In this document: positions 9,452-19,172 of the stretch, piece by piece
How positions within the stretch are numbered: position 1 is the first letter of the stretch
Layout of the letters: the number at the start of each line of letters is the position of its first letter
DNA from: Pedobacter heparinus DSM 2366
GTDB taxonomy: Bacteria; Bacteroidota; Bacteroidia; Sphingobacteriales; Sphingobacteriaceae
Assembly: GCF_000023825.1 (NCBI RefSeq)
Contig: NC_013061.1
Location: 4,712,001-4,776,000, forward strand
Reading direction: 5' to 3'
DNA: 64,000 nucleotides
Notes under the pieces: model-generated
Database searches by the model: none
Seen by the model: the letters and a program-made list of their open reading frames with translations, nothing else
Told to the model about the DNA's origin: nothing
Position numbers and translations under genes: made by a program

Positions 9452-10039
9452 TTATCTTATTTTTTTTTTATAAACATTTAAAGTCCTATTTCCTTGCATA
9501 ATTACATTTTCTAAAATAAATTCGTTCTTTAGATAAAATCTATTTACTTTATCATTATCTTTTTCATCTGTCATTAATCGATAGGTCATGCCGGGCCCAA
9601 TTTGCAGTTCAAAAATATCTATAAGTGCGGTTCCTAATCCTTTACGCCCTGACAATGGATCCACGCATATTGATAGCAGAAATGGTCCATCCGTATTGCT
9701 GTTGGACGTGCGTAGAGAAACAATAAGTCTAAACAAGAATCTTGGGTTCGCAAAAAAATGAGGTAAAGCACTAAAAGATAATGAAAAGAGATTTTTCTTT
9801 GCTATGTTTTTATAGAATCCTCGAACCTGCTTGGCACCAATTGCAAATCCAATAAGCTTATTTTCCTCAAAAGCTCCTACGCCAATTCCATTTTTATCCA
9901 TTAAAATAGCTTTATAAAATTTAAACAAAAAATTAGTCCCTAAAGAAGTTAGAAAGAAATTTTTAAACGCTAAATTATGAAGCATTGCCAACTCTCTACA
10001 ATCATCGACTGTTAAAATCCTATTTACCATAGTAAACAT
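9452..10039 (-). CDS. GNAT-family N-acetyltransferase, probable amino-sugar acetyltransferase
   Basis: The acetyl-CoA motif A is visible as SICVDPLSGRKGLGTALI, with the R-x-x-G-x-G/A pattern in GRKGLG. The 195-residue length fits a single GNAT domain. The gene adjoins the DegT aminotransferase directly and overlaps the upstream glycosyltransferase gene by 20 bp from the first ATG, or by 11 bp if translation starts at the ATG of residue 4. By context it should acetylate the 4-amino group made by the neighbouring aminotransferase. This job is done by a left-handed beta-helix protein in Campylobacter PglD, but by GNAT proteins in PseH and WecD. Confidence 0.75.
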   Translation of the reverse strand: MFTMVNRILTVDDCRELAMLHNLAFKNFFLTSLGTNFLFKFYKAILMDKNGIGVGAFEENKLIGFAIGAKQVRGFYKNIAKKNLFSLSFSALPHFFANPRFLFRLIVSLRTSNSNTDGPFLLSICVDPLSGRKGLGTALIDIFELQIGPGMTYRLMTDEKDNDKVNRFYLKNEFILENVIMQGNRTLNVYKKKIR

Positions 10040-11261
10040 TTTCTATAACATAAATAAATTTTGAGTACTGTAAATTTTCAGAAAAGATAGTTGAAGCTAT
10101 TAAAGCATTTTCTTTCATCTGCAATCTTTTATCTTTATCATCCACTAATATTTTAATAGCCCCAGTTAAAGCTGATACTGATTCGGCTTCATAGTTAATG
10201 CCAATTTCCATTTTATTGATAAAATATCCCAAGTCACGCTTCAGTGAATTAACAAGTGGCAATCCAAAAGCAAAATAGTCAAATGCTTTTATAGGCATTG
10301 AAACCGTTGATCGCTGTCTATAAGTACTTAAAGCTATATCGCAATGTCGAAATAACCCCGCAAGGTCAGTTGAACTTAAGCGTCCAAGAAAAACAATACT
10401 CTTTTGATCTGAATTTTCAATGCAAAAATCTGCGAGAGGTCCGTCACCAGCTATTATAAGTTTAAACCTATTATGTGAATATATCTTTTTCAATTCTTCT
10501 CCTGCATCTATAATGGACTTGACGTCATAATTTTCGCCCAAAGTACCTGCATATATACACCAAACTTCTTCTAAACCCTTTGATTCTATTAAGTTTATCA
10601 CATCTTTATTAGATATCAGCTCTTCTTTATTAATTTCATTTTCAGGAATGCTCCAATATACCACATCAGTGTGAGATGGTTTGAATGGTTTAATCTTTAA
10701 AGCTATATCTTGGTAGTTTTTAGAAACAGCTACCAGTCCATCTACACTTCTATAAAGTCTTCTCCTCCACATATACAAAGGAAAAAATATTAAATTAGCC
10801 AAAAAATTAAGTGATTTTGGAAACAAAAGATGAAACAGTTCAGGCCAAATATCTATTAAGTCGATAATAATTTTAGCTTTCAAATCTTTTTTGATCCATC
10901 TGAGAATTATATTATAATAACAAAGAGCGGGTTCAGCAAGTATAACAATATCTGGCTTTTCATAATCTGCTACATACTTTATTAGATTTTTTGCATAACT
11001 TCTTTCATATTTAACGCGAGACAGCGAGATATGTGATTTATAGGATGTGCTTGGAATGATACTGATTGAATAGTTGGGCCCATATGATCTACTTTCGTAG
11101 CAATCATTTCTAAAGGTTTTACTACGATGCTCAAAATTTGAAATAAATTGCGTAACTCGATGCCCTGAAGCCACCAATGCATTTGCAATCATAGTGCTTC
11201 GGTAAGTGCGCCAACTCTCGTCAGGAAGACTTCCATAAGGGTTTATTATCCAGATATTCAT
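10020..11261 (-). CDS. Glycosyltransferase family 4 (WbuB-like)
   Basis: The GT-B layout is clear: an N-terminal acceptor domain starting MNIWIINPYG, a central IIDLIDIWPE segment, VDGLVAVSKNYQDIA, and a C-terminal donor domain with IYAGTLGENYDVK, IIAGDGPLADF, and a SMPIKAFDYFAFGLPLV loop in place of the usual E-x7-E. It probably adds one sugar of the repeat unit from a nucleotide donor on the cytoplasmic face. The start ATG shares a base with the stop of the UDP-xylose synthase gene. Donor and acceptor cannot be read from the sequence. Confidence 0.85.
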   Translation of the reverse strand: MNIWIINPYGSLPDESWRTYRSTMIANALVASGHRVTQFISNFEHRSKTFRNDCYESRSYGPNYSISIIPSTSYKSHISLSRVKYERSYAKNLIKYVADYEKPDIVILAEPALCYYNIILRWIKKDLKAKIIIDLIDIWPELFHLLFPKSLNFLANLIFFPLYMWRRRLYRSVDGLVAVSKNYQDIALKIKPFKPSHTDVVYWSIPENEINKEELISNKDVINLIESKGLEEVWCIYAGTLGENYDVKSIIDAGEELKKIYSHNRFKLIIAGDGPLADFCIENSDQKSIVFLGRLSSTDLAGLFRHCDIALSTYRQRSTVSMPIKAFDYFAFGLPLVNSLKRDLGYFINKMEIGINYEAESVSALTGAIKILVDDKDKRLQMKENALIASTIFSENLQYSKFIYVIENVYYGK

Positions 11262-12250
11262 TATAGATTAAAAGTAGAAAAATCTTTATGTTCTTTGTTT
11301 GTTAAAGCTTCCTGGGGCAGGGATTTAAAATACTCATAAGTAATTTTTAACCCTTCGGCACGGCTTACTTTCGGTTCCCAACCCAGTATCGCTCTTGCCT
11401 TGGTAATGTCAGGCCGTCTTTGCTTAGGATCGTCTACCGGCAGGTCTTTCAATACCAGTTTCTGGCTTGTACCGGTAAGTTTGATGATCTCTTCTCCAAA
11501 TTGCCTGATGGTGATCTCATCCGGGTTGCCAATGTTCACCGGAAGGGCATAATCACTCAGCAATAGCCTGTAAATACCTTCTATCAGGTCATCCACATAG
11601 CAAAATGAGCGGGTCTGCGAGCCATCCCCAAATACGGTCAGGTCTTCTCCGCGCAGGGCCTGGCCAATAAAGGCAGGCAAAACACGTCCGTCATTCAACC
11701 GCATCCTTGGTCCGTAAGTATTAAATATCCTTACAATGCGGGTTTCCAAACCATGAAAAGTATGGTAAGCCATGGTCATGGCTTCCTGAAAACGTTTTGC
11801 TTCATCATAAACACCCCTTGGACCAACAGGGTTTACATTGCCCCAGTATTCTTCAGGCTGAGGGTTTACACTTGGGTCACCATAAACTTCTGAAGTAGAA
11901 GCGATCAGCATCCTTGCATTTTTATTTTTCGCCAAACCAAGCAGGTTGTGTGTGCCCAATGAGCCAACTTTGAGGGTTTGAATAGGAATTTTTAAATAAT
12001 CAATCGGGCTGGCGGGTGAAGCAAAATGAAGAATATAATCCAGCTCGCCAGATACATATACATATTTGGAAACATCGTGATGTGCAAACTCAAAATTTTC
12101 CAATCCGAATAAATGCTGTATGTTTTGCAGGTCGCCCGTAATCAGGTTGTCCATTGCGATCACATGATAACCCTCTTTGATAAATCTGTCGCATAAATGC
12201 GAACCTAAAAAGCCGGCAGCACCGGTAATTAAAACTCTTTTTGTTTTCAT
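11261..12250 (-). CDS. uxs: UDP-glucuronate decarboxylase (UDP-xylose synthase)
   Basis: This is an extended SDR with GAAGFLGSH near the start, the STSEVYGDP segment, the Y-x-x-x-K pair in YDEAKR, and the typical GDGSQTRSFCYVDDLI block. These are characteristic of UXS enzymes that oxidise, decarboxylate and reduce UDP-glucuronate to UDP-xylose using bound NAD. The upstream gene encodes the UDP-glucose dehydrogenase that makes the substrate, and the two genes share one base, so they form a two-step module. Codon and base use look less AT-rich than in the flanking glycosyltransferase genes. Confidence 0.92.
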   Translation of the reverse strand: MKTKRVLITGAAGFLGSHLCDRFIKEGYHVIAMDNLITGDLQNIQHLFGLENFEFAHHDVSKYVYVSGELDYILHFASPASPIDYLKIPIQTLKVGSLGTHNLLGLAKNKNARMLIASTSEVYGDPSVNPQPEEYWGNVNPVGPRGVYDEAKRFQEAMTMAYHTFHGLETRIVRIFNTYGPRMRLNDGRVLPAFIGQALRGEDLTVFGDGSQTRSFCYVDDLIEGIYRLLLSDYALPVNIGNPDEITIRQFGEEIIKLTGTSQKLVLKDLPVDDPKQRRPDITKARAILGWEPKVSRAEGLKITYEYFKSLPQEALTNKEHKDFSTFNL

Positions 12251-13563
12251 TAGTTATTGATAAGCTTACGGCCCACACTGTTATAATAATATCCAAGGTC
12301 GATCATCTTTTGCAGGTCATATAAGTTACGACCATCAAAAATAACTTTATTGCTCAGGGTTTCTTCCATTCTTTCAAAATCAGGGTTCCTGAATACCGAC
12401 CATTCTGTTGCAATCAATAAAGCATCTGCACCGATCAGTGCATCGTACTGGGTTTCAGCATATTTTATTTTATCGCCAACAAGCGCTTTAACATTGTTCA
12501 TTCCTTCAGGGTCGAAAGCAGCTACAGTAGCCCCGTGTTTAAGCAACTCATCAATGATATACAAGGAAGGTGCTTCACGGATATCATCCGTTTCGGGTTT
12601 AAAGGCCAATCCCCATAAAGCAAAATGCTTACCTTTTAAATCACCTTTATAATATTTCAGCAATTTATCCACCAATAAAGTTTTTTGCTTTTCATTTACC
12701 TGCATCACAGACCTCAGGATCTGGAAATCATAGTTATGTTCATCAGCCGACTTTGCCAAAGCCTGCACATCCTTAGGAAAACAGCTGCCGCCATACCCTA
12801 TTCCGGGGAAAAGAAAGCGCTTACCAATTCTTGCATCAGAACCTATACCTTTACGCACAGCATCCACATCGGCATTTACAATTTCGCAAAGGTTGGCTAC
12901 TTCGTTCATAAAAGTGATCTTTGTAGCCAGAAATGAATTGGCAGCATATTTGGTCAGCTCAGAAGAGCGCTCGTCCATAAACAGAATCGGATTTCCCTGA
13001 CGTACATAAGGACCATACAATTCATTCATTAACTTCTGTGCTTTCTCGCTCCGTGTTCCGATCACCACCCTGTCCGGTTTCATAAAATCTTCCACGGCCA
13101 CGCCTTCACGTAAAAATTCGGGGTTAGAGACCACGTCTATTTCTACATCCGTGTTTTCTGCAAAAACAGCCTGCACCTTATCTGCTGTTCCTACCGGAAC
13201 GGTAGATTTGTTTACAATAACCTTATAATTGGTCACCAGTTTTGAAATGTCTTTCGCTGCCCCTAAAATATAGGACAGATCGGCAGCACCATCTCCACCC
13301 GGAGGCGTTGGCAGCGCCATAAAAATGATCTGGGCATCCTTAACCGCATGGGCAAGATCTGTTGTAAAGGTTAAGCGGCCCTGGGCAATGTTCCTGTGGA
13401 AGAGCACATCCAGCCCGGGCTCATAAATAGGCACTTCACCAGCCTGCATTTTTTTTACTTTGGCTTCATTAATGTCTACACAAATTACATTATTTCCTGT
13501 TTCAGATAAACAGGTACCTGTAACCAGACCTACATACCCTGTTCCAATAACGGCTATTTTCAT
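12250..13563 (-). CDS. ugd: UDP-glucose 6-dehydrogenase
   Basis: The 437-residue protein has the NAD-binding motif GTGYVGL (residues 7-13), the NKSTVPVGT loop, SNPEFLREG, and the catalytic cysteine C261 in GYGGSCFPKD. These define UDP-glucose dehydrogenase, which makes UDP-glucuronate in two NAD-dependent oxidations. It feeds the adjacent UDP-xylose synthase. An 87-bp gap lies upstream, before the next glycosyltransferase gene, with an AT-rich sequence but no convincing promoter. Confidence 0.95.
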   Translation of the reverse strand: MKIAVIGTGYVGLVTGTCLSETGNNVICVDINEAKVKKMQAGEVPIYEPGLDVLFHRNIAQGRLTFTTDLAHAVKDAQIIFMALPTPPGGDGAADLSYILGAAKDISKLVTNYKVIVNKSTVPVGTADKVQAVFAENTDVEIDVVSNPEFLREGVAVEDFMKPDRVVIGTRSEKAQKLMNELYGPYVRQGNPILFMDERSSELTKYAANSFLATKITFMNEVANLCEIVNADVDAVRKGIGSDARIGKRFLFPGIGYGGSCFPKDVQALAKSADEHNYDFQILRSVMQVNEKQKTLLVDKLLKYYKGDLKGKHFALWGLAFKPETDDIREAPSLYIIDELLKHGATVAAFDPEGMNNVKALVGDKIKYAETQYDALIGADALLIATEWSVFRNPDFERMEETLSNKVIFDGRNLYDLQKMIDLGYYYNSVGRKLINN

Positions 13564-13650
13564 ATATTAATATTATTACTAAAATTTAGTTTGTCTTAAA
13601 ACTATCAAAAAGAACAAAAATCTAAGTAACAATCCACACATTTATTTAAA

Positions 13651-14883
13651 TCACTCATCGCCAATTACCCCTAAATATATCTTAGTTAATTCAAAAACGT
13701 AATTATTTTGTGCCAAATGTGATTTCGCTAAATTTCTAGCCAAATCACTCTCATTAAGAAATTTATCATAACTAGAAACAACATACGATATCTTTTGTGC
13801 TAATGATTCAGTTGAATCACCATCGAACATTACACCGAACCCAAATTTTGATACCATCTCTTTCATCCCACCATGATTACAAACGATAGGTATTATATTG
13901 AATGCCAATGACTCCAAAATCATCATAGGTGCATTTTCGTAACATTTAGATGCTAAAACTGATATCTTCGAGGCACTTAAATACTTCTGTAATTCAATAT
14001 GTTGCATGAATGGCATAAAAGTTACCAGATGTGTCAACTCTAACTCTTTCGAAAGGCTCTTCAAGACATCGGCATCAGGGCCTTCACCAATAATCAACAA
14101 ACTGTAAGGATTATGATTTTTTTTAGCATATAACGCGAATGCCCTCAAAATAAGTTGAACATTTTTCTCATCTGACAACCTCCCAAAATAAATTATCTGA
14201 TCAACCTTATCAATATGCGGCCCTTGATTTAAAAACCCCTTAGAAACGGGATTGTCTAAAACTAATATTTTATCTTGGTCGTGAAGCTTACTATCTAAAA
14301 TTGTACTCTTCATAAACTCTGATGGCACTATAATTACATCAATAACTTTTCTTTTATAAAAAAAATGAGAGATTAAACTACTTATTCCTTTAGCAACGGA
14401 GTGAAAATAACCTGAGCGACTGCAGTTTCTATAAAAAATCTTAAATTTATAACGATCCCTTGAGCAATCAACACATCTTATAGATTTATTGTAGTCGTAA
14501 GCTGCATGGTGGGAGCAAATATGTTCAAAAGTATGTGCTGTTTGCACGACTCGGAAGCCAGAATTTAATCGTTTGTATTTCCAAAGAACGTGTAAGATAG
14601 ATGACGACAACAGACCAGTATGATGTAAATGAACTATATTAGGTTTAGCATGAATGAGAATTTTTTCAAGCTCAATTTTATACCTAAATGAATATATAAG
14701 TTGTGTTTTACTAATTTCGTGCGAAAAACTGTAATCTATATCAAAAGGTAAATTCATTGACTTTTTACAGGCTACTAAATGAGTATTCGAATCATCATAC
14801 TTTTTAAGTAACATCACACTCTCTCTAAACACAGATTCTGCTCCACCACCACTTCCTTGTTCAGCTATATGCAATATTTTCAT
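13651..14883 (-). CDS. Glycosyltransferase family 4
   Basis: The protein opens with MKILHIAEQGSGGGAE, typical of GT4 acceptor loops, and its donor domain contains IIYFGRLSDEKNV, LLIIGEGPDADVL and the E-x7-E type segment ENAPMMILESLAFNIIPI. It should transfer a sugar during repeat-unit assembly. A cysteine-rich insertion (C123, C137, C140, C154) interrupts the N-terminal domain after HTFEH; such inserts occur in some GT4 proteins and might bind a metal. It starts 3 bp after the neighbouring GT2 gene stop. Confidence 0.85.
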   Translation of the reverse strand: MKILHIAEQGSGGGAESVFRESVMLLKKYDDSNTHLVACKKSMNLPFDIDYSFSHEISKTQLIYSFRYKIELEKILIHAKPNIVHLHHTGLLSSSILHVLWKYKRLNSGFRVVQTAHTFEHICSHHAAYDYNKSIRCVDCSRDRYKFKIFYRNCSRSGYFHSVAKGISSLISHFFYKRKVIDVIIVPSEFMKSTILDSKLHDQDKILVLDNPVSKGFLNQGPHIDKVDQIIYFGRLSDEKNVQLILRAFALYAKKNHNPYSLLIIGEGPDADVLKSLSKELELTHLVTFMPFMQHIELQKYLSASKISVLASKCYENAPMMILESLAFNIIPIVCNHGGMKEMVSKFGFGVMFDGDSTESLAQKISYVVSSYDKFLNESDLARNLAKSHLAQNNYVFELTKIYLGVIGDE

Positions 14884-14886
14884 AAA

Positions 14887-15762
14887 CTATCTAAATAATA
14901 ACTTGTAAAGCGACCTTGCTTTAACTTTCCTTGTCCCATATTTAAGAGCAAACATAAAACACTTCGAAGCCCCACTCATATCTTTACCAATCGTCAATAT
15001 ACAAGCTTTTTGATAATTAAAAGCGGCTGTTGACTTCTTTCTATCTTTATGTTTTAACTTATATTGATTCGTCATATACAATTCGAAAAGCCTATCAATC
15101 TGTCTTTGATCTAAAAATGTAATATGATCGGAGCCTTCAATATTATAATAACCTAAATCTTTATTCAGAAATTTAAATTTCGCACCTGCAAATGCCAATT
15201 GTATCCATAAATCAAAATCCTCCAAGCCAATAATTTTTCTTTCTTCTGAAAAACACAACTTCAGCTCATCAAGTTTTGCTTTTCTTATACAAGTTGAGGA
15301 AGTTAAAATTCCATTGAAATTTGTAAGCAAATCCAAAGTTGCGTCATTATTATCAATTTGCCATGTTGGCATTCTGCTCAAAATTACATTTGATCTATTA
15401 ACCCGAAGCAAATTATGGTGATAAACATCAAAGTCATTATTAACTGCATTTGCAAGATATGAAAGTCTATCATTATGGTACCAATCATCGGAATCCAGGA
15501 AACATATCCACTTTCCCGAAGCTACACTCAGCCCTAAATTTCTGGGTTTCGCTGGACCGCCCCAATTTTCATTGTAATAATAGCGAAGATTAATCTGTCC
15601 CCTGAATTTTTCAACCATTTCAAATGTATTGTCTGTTGAGCCATCATCGCAAATGATTACTTCAAAATTCTTATAGTTTTGTAACAAGAGTGAATTTAAA
15701 CACCTTTCTAATGCTAAAACTCGATTAAAAGTTGGTATTATAATTGAAAACAATAAACTCAT
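14887..15762 (-). CDS. Glycosyltransferase family 2
   Basis: A GT-A fold is shown by SIIIPTFNRV at the start, ICDDGSTDNT (first aspartate motif), and the LDSDDWYH DxD motif with the GGPAKPRN segment before it. The 291-residue length is normal for a cytoplasmic inverting GT2 of a polysaccharide locus. It shares one base with the stop/start of the Wzy-like polymerase gene. Donor and linkage are unknown. Confidence 0.87.
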   Translation of the reverse strand: MSLLFSIIIPTFNRVLALERCLNSLLLQNYKNFEVIICDDGSTDNTFEMVEKFRGQINLRYYYNENWGGPAKPRNLGLSVASGKWICFLDSDDWYHNDRLSYLANAVNNDFDVYHHNLLRVNRSNVILSRMPTWQIDNNDATLDLLTNFNGILTSSTCIRKAKLDELKLCFSEERKIIGLEDFDLWIQLAFAGAKFKFLNKDLGYYNIEGSDHITFLDQRQIDRLFELYMTNQYKLKHKDRKKSTAAFNYQKACILTIGKDMSGASKCFMFALKYGTRKVKARSLYKLLFR

Positions 15763-16973
15763 CAGGCATCTATTTTTTTAGTCTTTTCTTCATCATTCCA
15801 TTTACATACGATTAAATTGAAAATAAATAACGGTGTAAAAAAAATCACAACACTATTTAAAAACAACAAATTGGCGACCAGAAACAATCTGGATTTTTTC
15901 GTACAATACACAATAAACGCTATAATCAAGGAAAACGTAATAATTCCATATTCTACAAGAATTTTCATCAATTGATTTGATTCGCCAGTTTGAACCGTTA
16001 CCTCAATAAAACCAGGTGATCTGCCAAGAATTATATCCGGAATCGAAGAATTTGCTAATATCAATAACGAGTTCATTACCCTGTCTTCCCTATTCTCATG
16101 GGAGGAGGTGCCTAGGCCTTCAATTAATTTTTGTTTAGGAATCGCTAGAATAGTAATGCCCCCCACTAATAAAAAACTAATTAAAATGATCATATTGGCC
16201 AATCGGCCTTTTATTTTTATTAGACTTAAAAAGATATAGAAAAAATTCAGTAAACCAACTATTGCAAAAACAATCCAAGATGCGGTAGAAAATGAAGCTA
16301 AAGCCCCTAATAAAACAATAATTCTTACTGGAATAAGGTACTTTCTTGTGATTAGATAGCGATCAAGTATAAAAAAATTGGTGGTTAAAAACCATCCCAA
16401 GTAGCTTGGCTCGAATAGGTATCCACAAACCCTTCCAATGTTAAAAGTTTCGAAGATCTTAAGATTGACATAGCCGAAGAAAATATTATGATAATATTCA
16501 TAATATTCTTCTTGTCCAACTGTTTTTAATACATAAGGAAAAATATCCAAATTAAAAGCCAAGAATGACAAGATTGCTAATATTGATAGAGATACTATTA
16601 AGATTAAGTAAAACCTTCGGACGAGGAATTTTAACTGTGGGATTCTTTTTGCGACAATCACAATGCTTGAGGCTAAAAGAGCGAATAATAGGAAATAAAT
16701 TGTATCTCCAACAATTTTATTCCCCGTTAAAAGCCAATACACCTCCTGAATAAGAAAAAAACATACCCAAGGTCCAAATTGATATACATAAGACCTCTTA
16801 GTAATTGCCAAAAAGAAGAAAAATGCAACAAGAATAAATAACAATGGAATTCTAATAAAAGCAGGAACATATACCGAAGCTATAAAGGGAGGATATATTA
16901 AAATAAAAACTCCAATTAACAAAGCTATACTCAATGACAGGTTATCTACTTTTATAGACTGTTTTAATTTCAT
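15762..16973 (-). CDS. O-antigen/EPS polymerase-like integral membrane protein (Wzy-like)
   Basis: Almost the whole 403-residue chain consists of hydrophobic helices, about ten to twelve, with a longer loop around residues 285-330 that contains SSHENREDRVMNS and GRSPGFIE. This layout matches Wzy polymerases, which join repeat units in the periplasm, or the related WaaL ligases. With a Wzx flippase and Wzz-like protein in the same operon, the polymerase role is more likely. Wzy proteins are poorly conserved, so the call rests on topology and context. Confidence 0.7.
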   Translation of the reverse strand: MKLKQSIKVDNLSLSIALLIGVFILIYPPFIASVYVPAFIRIPLLFILVAFFFFLAITKRSYVYQFGPWVCFFLIQEVYWLLTGNKIVGDTIYFLLFALLASSIVIVAKRIPQLKFLVRRFYLILIVSLSILAILSFLAFNLDIFPYVLKTVGQEEYYEYYHNIFFGYVNLKIFETFNIGRVCGYLFEPSYLGWFLTTNFFILDRYLITRKYLIPVRIIVLLGALASFSTASWIVFAIVGLLNFFYIFLSLIKIKGRLANMIILISFLLVGGITILAIPKQKLIEGLGTSSHENREDRVMNSLLILANSSIPDIILGRSPGFIEVTVQTGESNQLMKILVEYGIITFSLIIAFIVYCTKKSRLFLVANLLFLNSVVIFFTPLFIFNLIVCKWNDEEKTKKIDA

Positions 16974-17004
16974 TAATTTTAAACCGAAAGTACTAATGTT
17001 AATG

Positions 17005-17937
17005 TTATAATATCTTTAATTTTTCCCACTCAATGGTTTTTGCTAAGCCATCGTCAAATGGGGTTATATCAAAATCAATAACCGATTTTAACTTACTTAT
17101 ACTCAAACAAAAATTAGAAACATCAGTTGGCTTAGAAGGCTCATATTTGACATCTAACGAAGGTAGAGCTTGCCGGATCTCTCTGAGAATATCATTCAAT
17201 GCAATAGCAGTTCCTGAACCAACATTGAATGTATCGTTGACGATACCTTTCTCAAGGAGTTTATAAATAATACTTATCACGTCTTGAACATAGATATAGT
17301 CTTTCTCCTGTGCTCCATTTCCCCATACCGTCACCGTATCATTTCTCAATGCTTTTCTAATCGCAATGTTAACGATCCCCTGTTGTTCTGATACGTGAAA
17401 ATGACCATAAGGATTTGATAATCGCAATATAAGATAATTTAGGCCATAATTTCTGCTATGCAATGCTATATATTGTTCATTTGCCAATTTAGTTATTCCA
17501 TAGGAACTTATTGGCACACAATAGTGAGCCTCATCAAGAATCCTATCATTTGAATTACCGTAAACTGCGCCTCCGGATGAAAGATATAATATAAAATTAC
17601 AGCCATTTTTTTTCATAACCTCGAGTAATGTTAACGTAGACATCAAGTTATTGTCGACATCGTCGAGGATATTGAAGTTAGATGATGAAGGAACGGAAGT
17701 ATTGGCAAAATGGAAGACTTTATTAAATTTCTCAGTTCTAAAAAGAACTTCCATCTCGTCTTTGTTGCCATAATCGCCAACAACATATCTAACAGTTTTG
17801 GTAGGCGAAAAGTGATGATTTTGGCGAGATAATACCACAAACTCGATGTCTTTTTTTATTAGTTCAAAACTGTTAATTAAATTTCGGCCTATGAATCCAC
17901 CACCACCTATTAATAATATTTTTTCAATTCCCATCAT
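17005..17937 (-). CDS. NAD-dependent sugar epimerase/dehydratase (SDR)
   Basis: The N-terminal motif is GGGGFIGRN (residues 11-19), the active site shows SSGGAVYG and the Y-x-x-x-K pair in YGITKLANEQ, and RLSNPYGH follows, all as in GalE-like extended SDRs. It should epimerise or dehydrate a nucleotide sugar for the glycan, but the substrate cannot be named. The start overlaps the stop of the upstream GT4 gene by 4 bp. Confidence 0.8.
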   Translation of the reverse strand: MMGIEKILLIGGGGFIGRNLINSFELIKKDIEFVVLSRQNHHFSPTKTVRYVVGDYGNKDEMEVLFRTEKFNKVFHFANTSVPSSSNFNILDDVDNNLMSTLTLLEVMKKNGCNFILYLSSGGAVYGNSNDRILDEAHYCVPISSYGITKLANEQYIALHSRNYGLNYLILRLSNPYGHFHVSEQQGIVNIAIRKALRNDTVTVWGNGAQEKDYIYVQDVISIIYKLLEKGIVNDTFNVGSGTAIALNDILREIRQALPSLDVKYEPSKPTDVSNFCLSISKLKSVIDFDITPFDDGLAKTIEWEKLKIL

Positions 17938-19172
17938 AGTTGACGATATAAATTTTCGATATTTTGTCCATATTTTTCAGGCGAATATTCTATAAAAGAT
18001 TTTCTCGCATTATTGCCGAGAAGTGTTCGCAAAGCTAAATTCATATAAAGCTTATATATAATTTCATACAATTCCTGATGAAAACTCACATCATTGATAT
18101 CAATAAGCATACCATTGACTTCAGATGTTATAACCTGCGATATTCCCGCAAAATTGCTTGCAATTATAGGCTTTCCTAATTCTAGCGCCGTCAACAATAC
18201 TAATGGCATATCTTCATTACTAATAGAGGGTAATACAAATAAATCGCACGCATTTATATAATCATGACTATTTGACTTGTATCCGAGAAAAGTTATATTT
18301 TTTTCCAGGCCTAATTCATTTACTAACTGCGTAAGTTTTATCTCGTCTTCACCATTTCCAATAAACAAGGCAGAAATTTTTGTTTCAAGTTCTGGATGTA
18401 TTTTTAATAGCAAATCCATTGCTAATATAAGCATTCTTTGCCCCTTACGTTCGGTCAAAAAACCAACCTGTACGATTATAAAACTTTCAATAGGTAGGGA
18501 AAGTTCGTGGCAAATTTCTTCTCGGTTTTTTTCTTTTAAACCAGGAATTATACAATTATTTATAATCTTTATCTTATCATTAGGGAATTGTCTATTCTTT
18601 ATCAACATTTGCTTCGCCAAATTTGACGCTGTTAAAAAAACATCTACATTTCTACAAATAAATTGATCTGTAGGCAGGTCAATTTTTTTTGAGATTGTAG
18701 CCTGATTATTCACTTGATAAATAACCTTTGCGTTACAAAATAATTTATTTGCTAAAACCAACATATTACAACTCTTTGCTCCAGGATACCCACCATTGTT
18801 AATATGCAAAATGTCTGGCCTCTCCTTTTTCAACAAGAAATAGAAAACCATCAGATTCCAAATTGAGTAAACCTGGATTTTTTGGATGAAAAAAAAGGGT
18901 AATTTTATAATCTTTGAAAGCTTTAAACAATTTATTTTATAAAATAAAGATTCATTAGATAAAAGTTGTTGAGGAAGAATTAATGACTTTGGTAAGTCCT
19001 GATAATCTCTAGACATTCCTCTTTCATAATCCTTATAAGCCCTGTAGCTTAGTTTAAGATCAAATTTATTCTGTAGATTTTTATTGTTTATAAGAAAAGA
19101 CATTAGTCTTTCACTGCCTCCATAAATATAGCAGTCCGTAAACACCAATACCTTGATTTTATGATTAATCAT
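17934..19172 (-). CDS. Glycosyltransferase family 4
   Basis: The N-terminus carries the GGSERLM loop of GT4 enzymes, and the C-terminal domain has VQVGFLTERKGQRM, ALFIGNGEDE, FLGYKSN and the donor-site segment SNEDMPLVLLTALELGKPII. It is a probable cytoplasmic retaining glycosyltransferase of repeat-unit assembly. Four-base overlaps with both neighbours (wzx upstream and the SDR downstream) support translational coupling. Confidence 0.85.
   Translation of the reverse strand: MINHKIKVLVFTDCYIYGGSERLMSFLINNKNLQNKFDLKLSYRAYKDYERGMSRDYQDLPKSLILPQQLLSNESLFYKINCLKLSKIIKLPFFFIQKIQVYSIWNLMVFYFLLKKERPDILHINNGGYPGAKSCNMLVLANKLFCNAKVIYQVNNQATISKKIDLPTDQFICRNVDVFLTASNLAKQMLIKNRQFPNDKIKIINNCIIPGLKEKNREEICHELSLPIESFIIVQVGFLTERKGQRMLILAMDLLLKIHPELETKISALFIGNGEDEIKLTQLVNELGLEKNITFLGYKSNSHDYINACDLFVLPSISNEDMPLVLLTALELGKPIIASNFAGISQVITSEVNGMLIDINDVSFHQELYEIIYKLYMNLALRTLLGNNARKSFIEYSPEKYGQNIENLYRQL

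Noticed and set aside
18277..18666. 129-codon plus-strand ORF
   Set aside because: It is antisense to a clear GT4 gene with intact motifs; no recognisable protein features.
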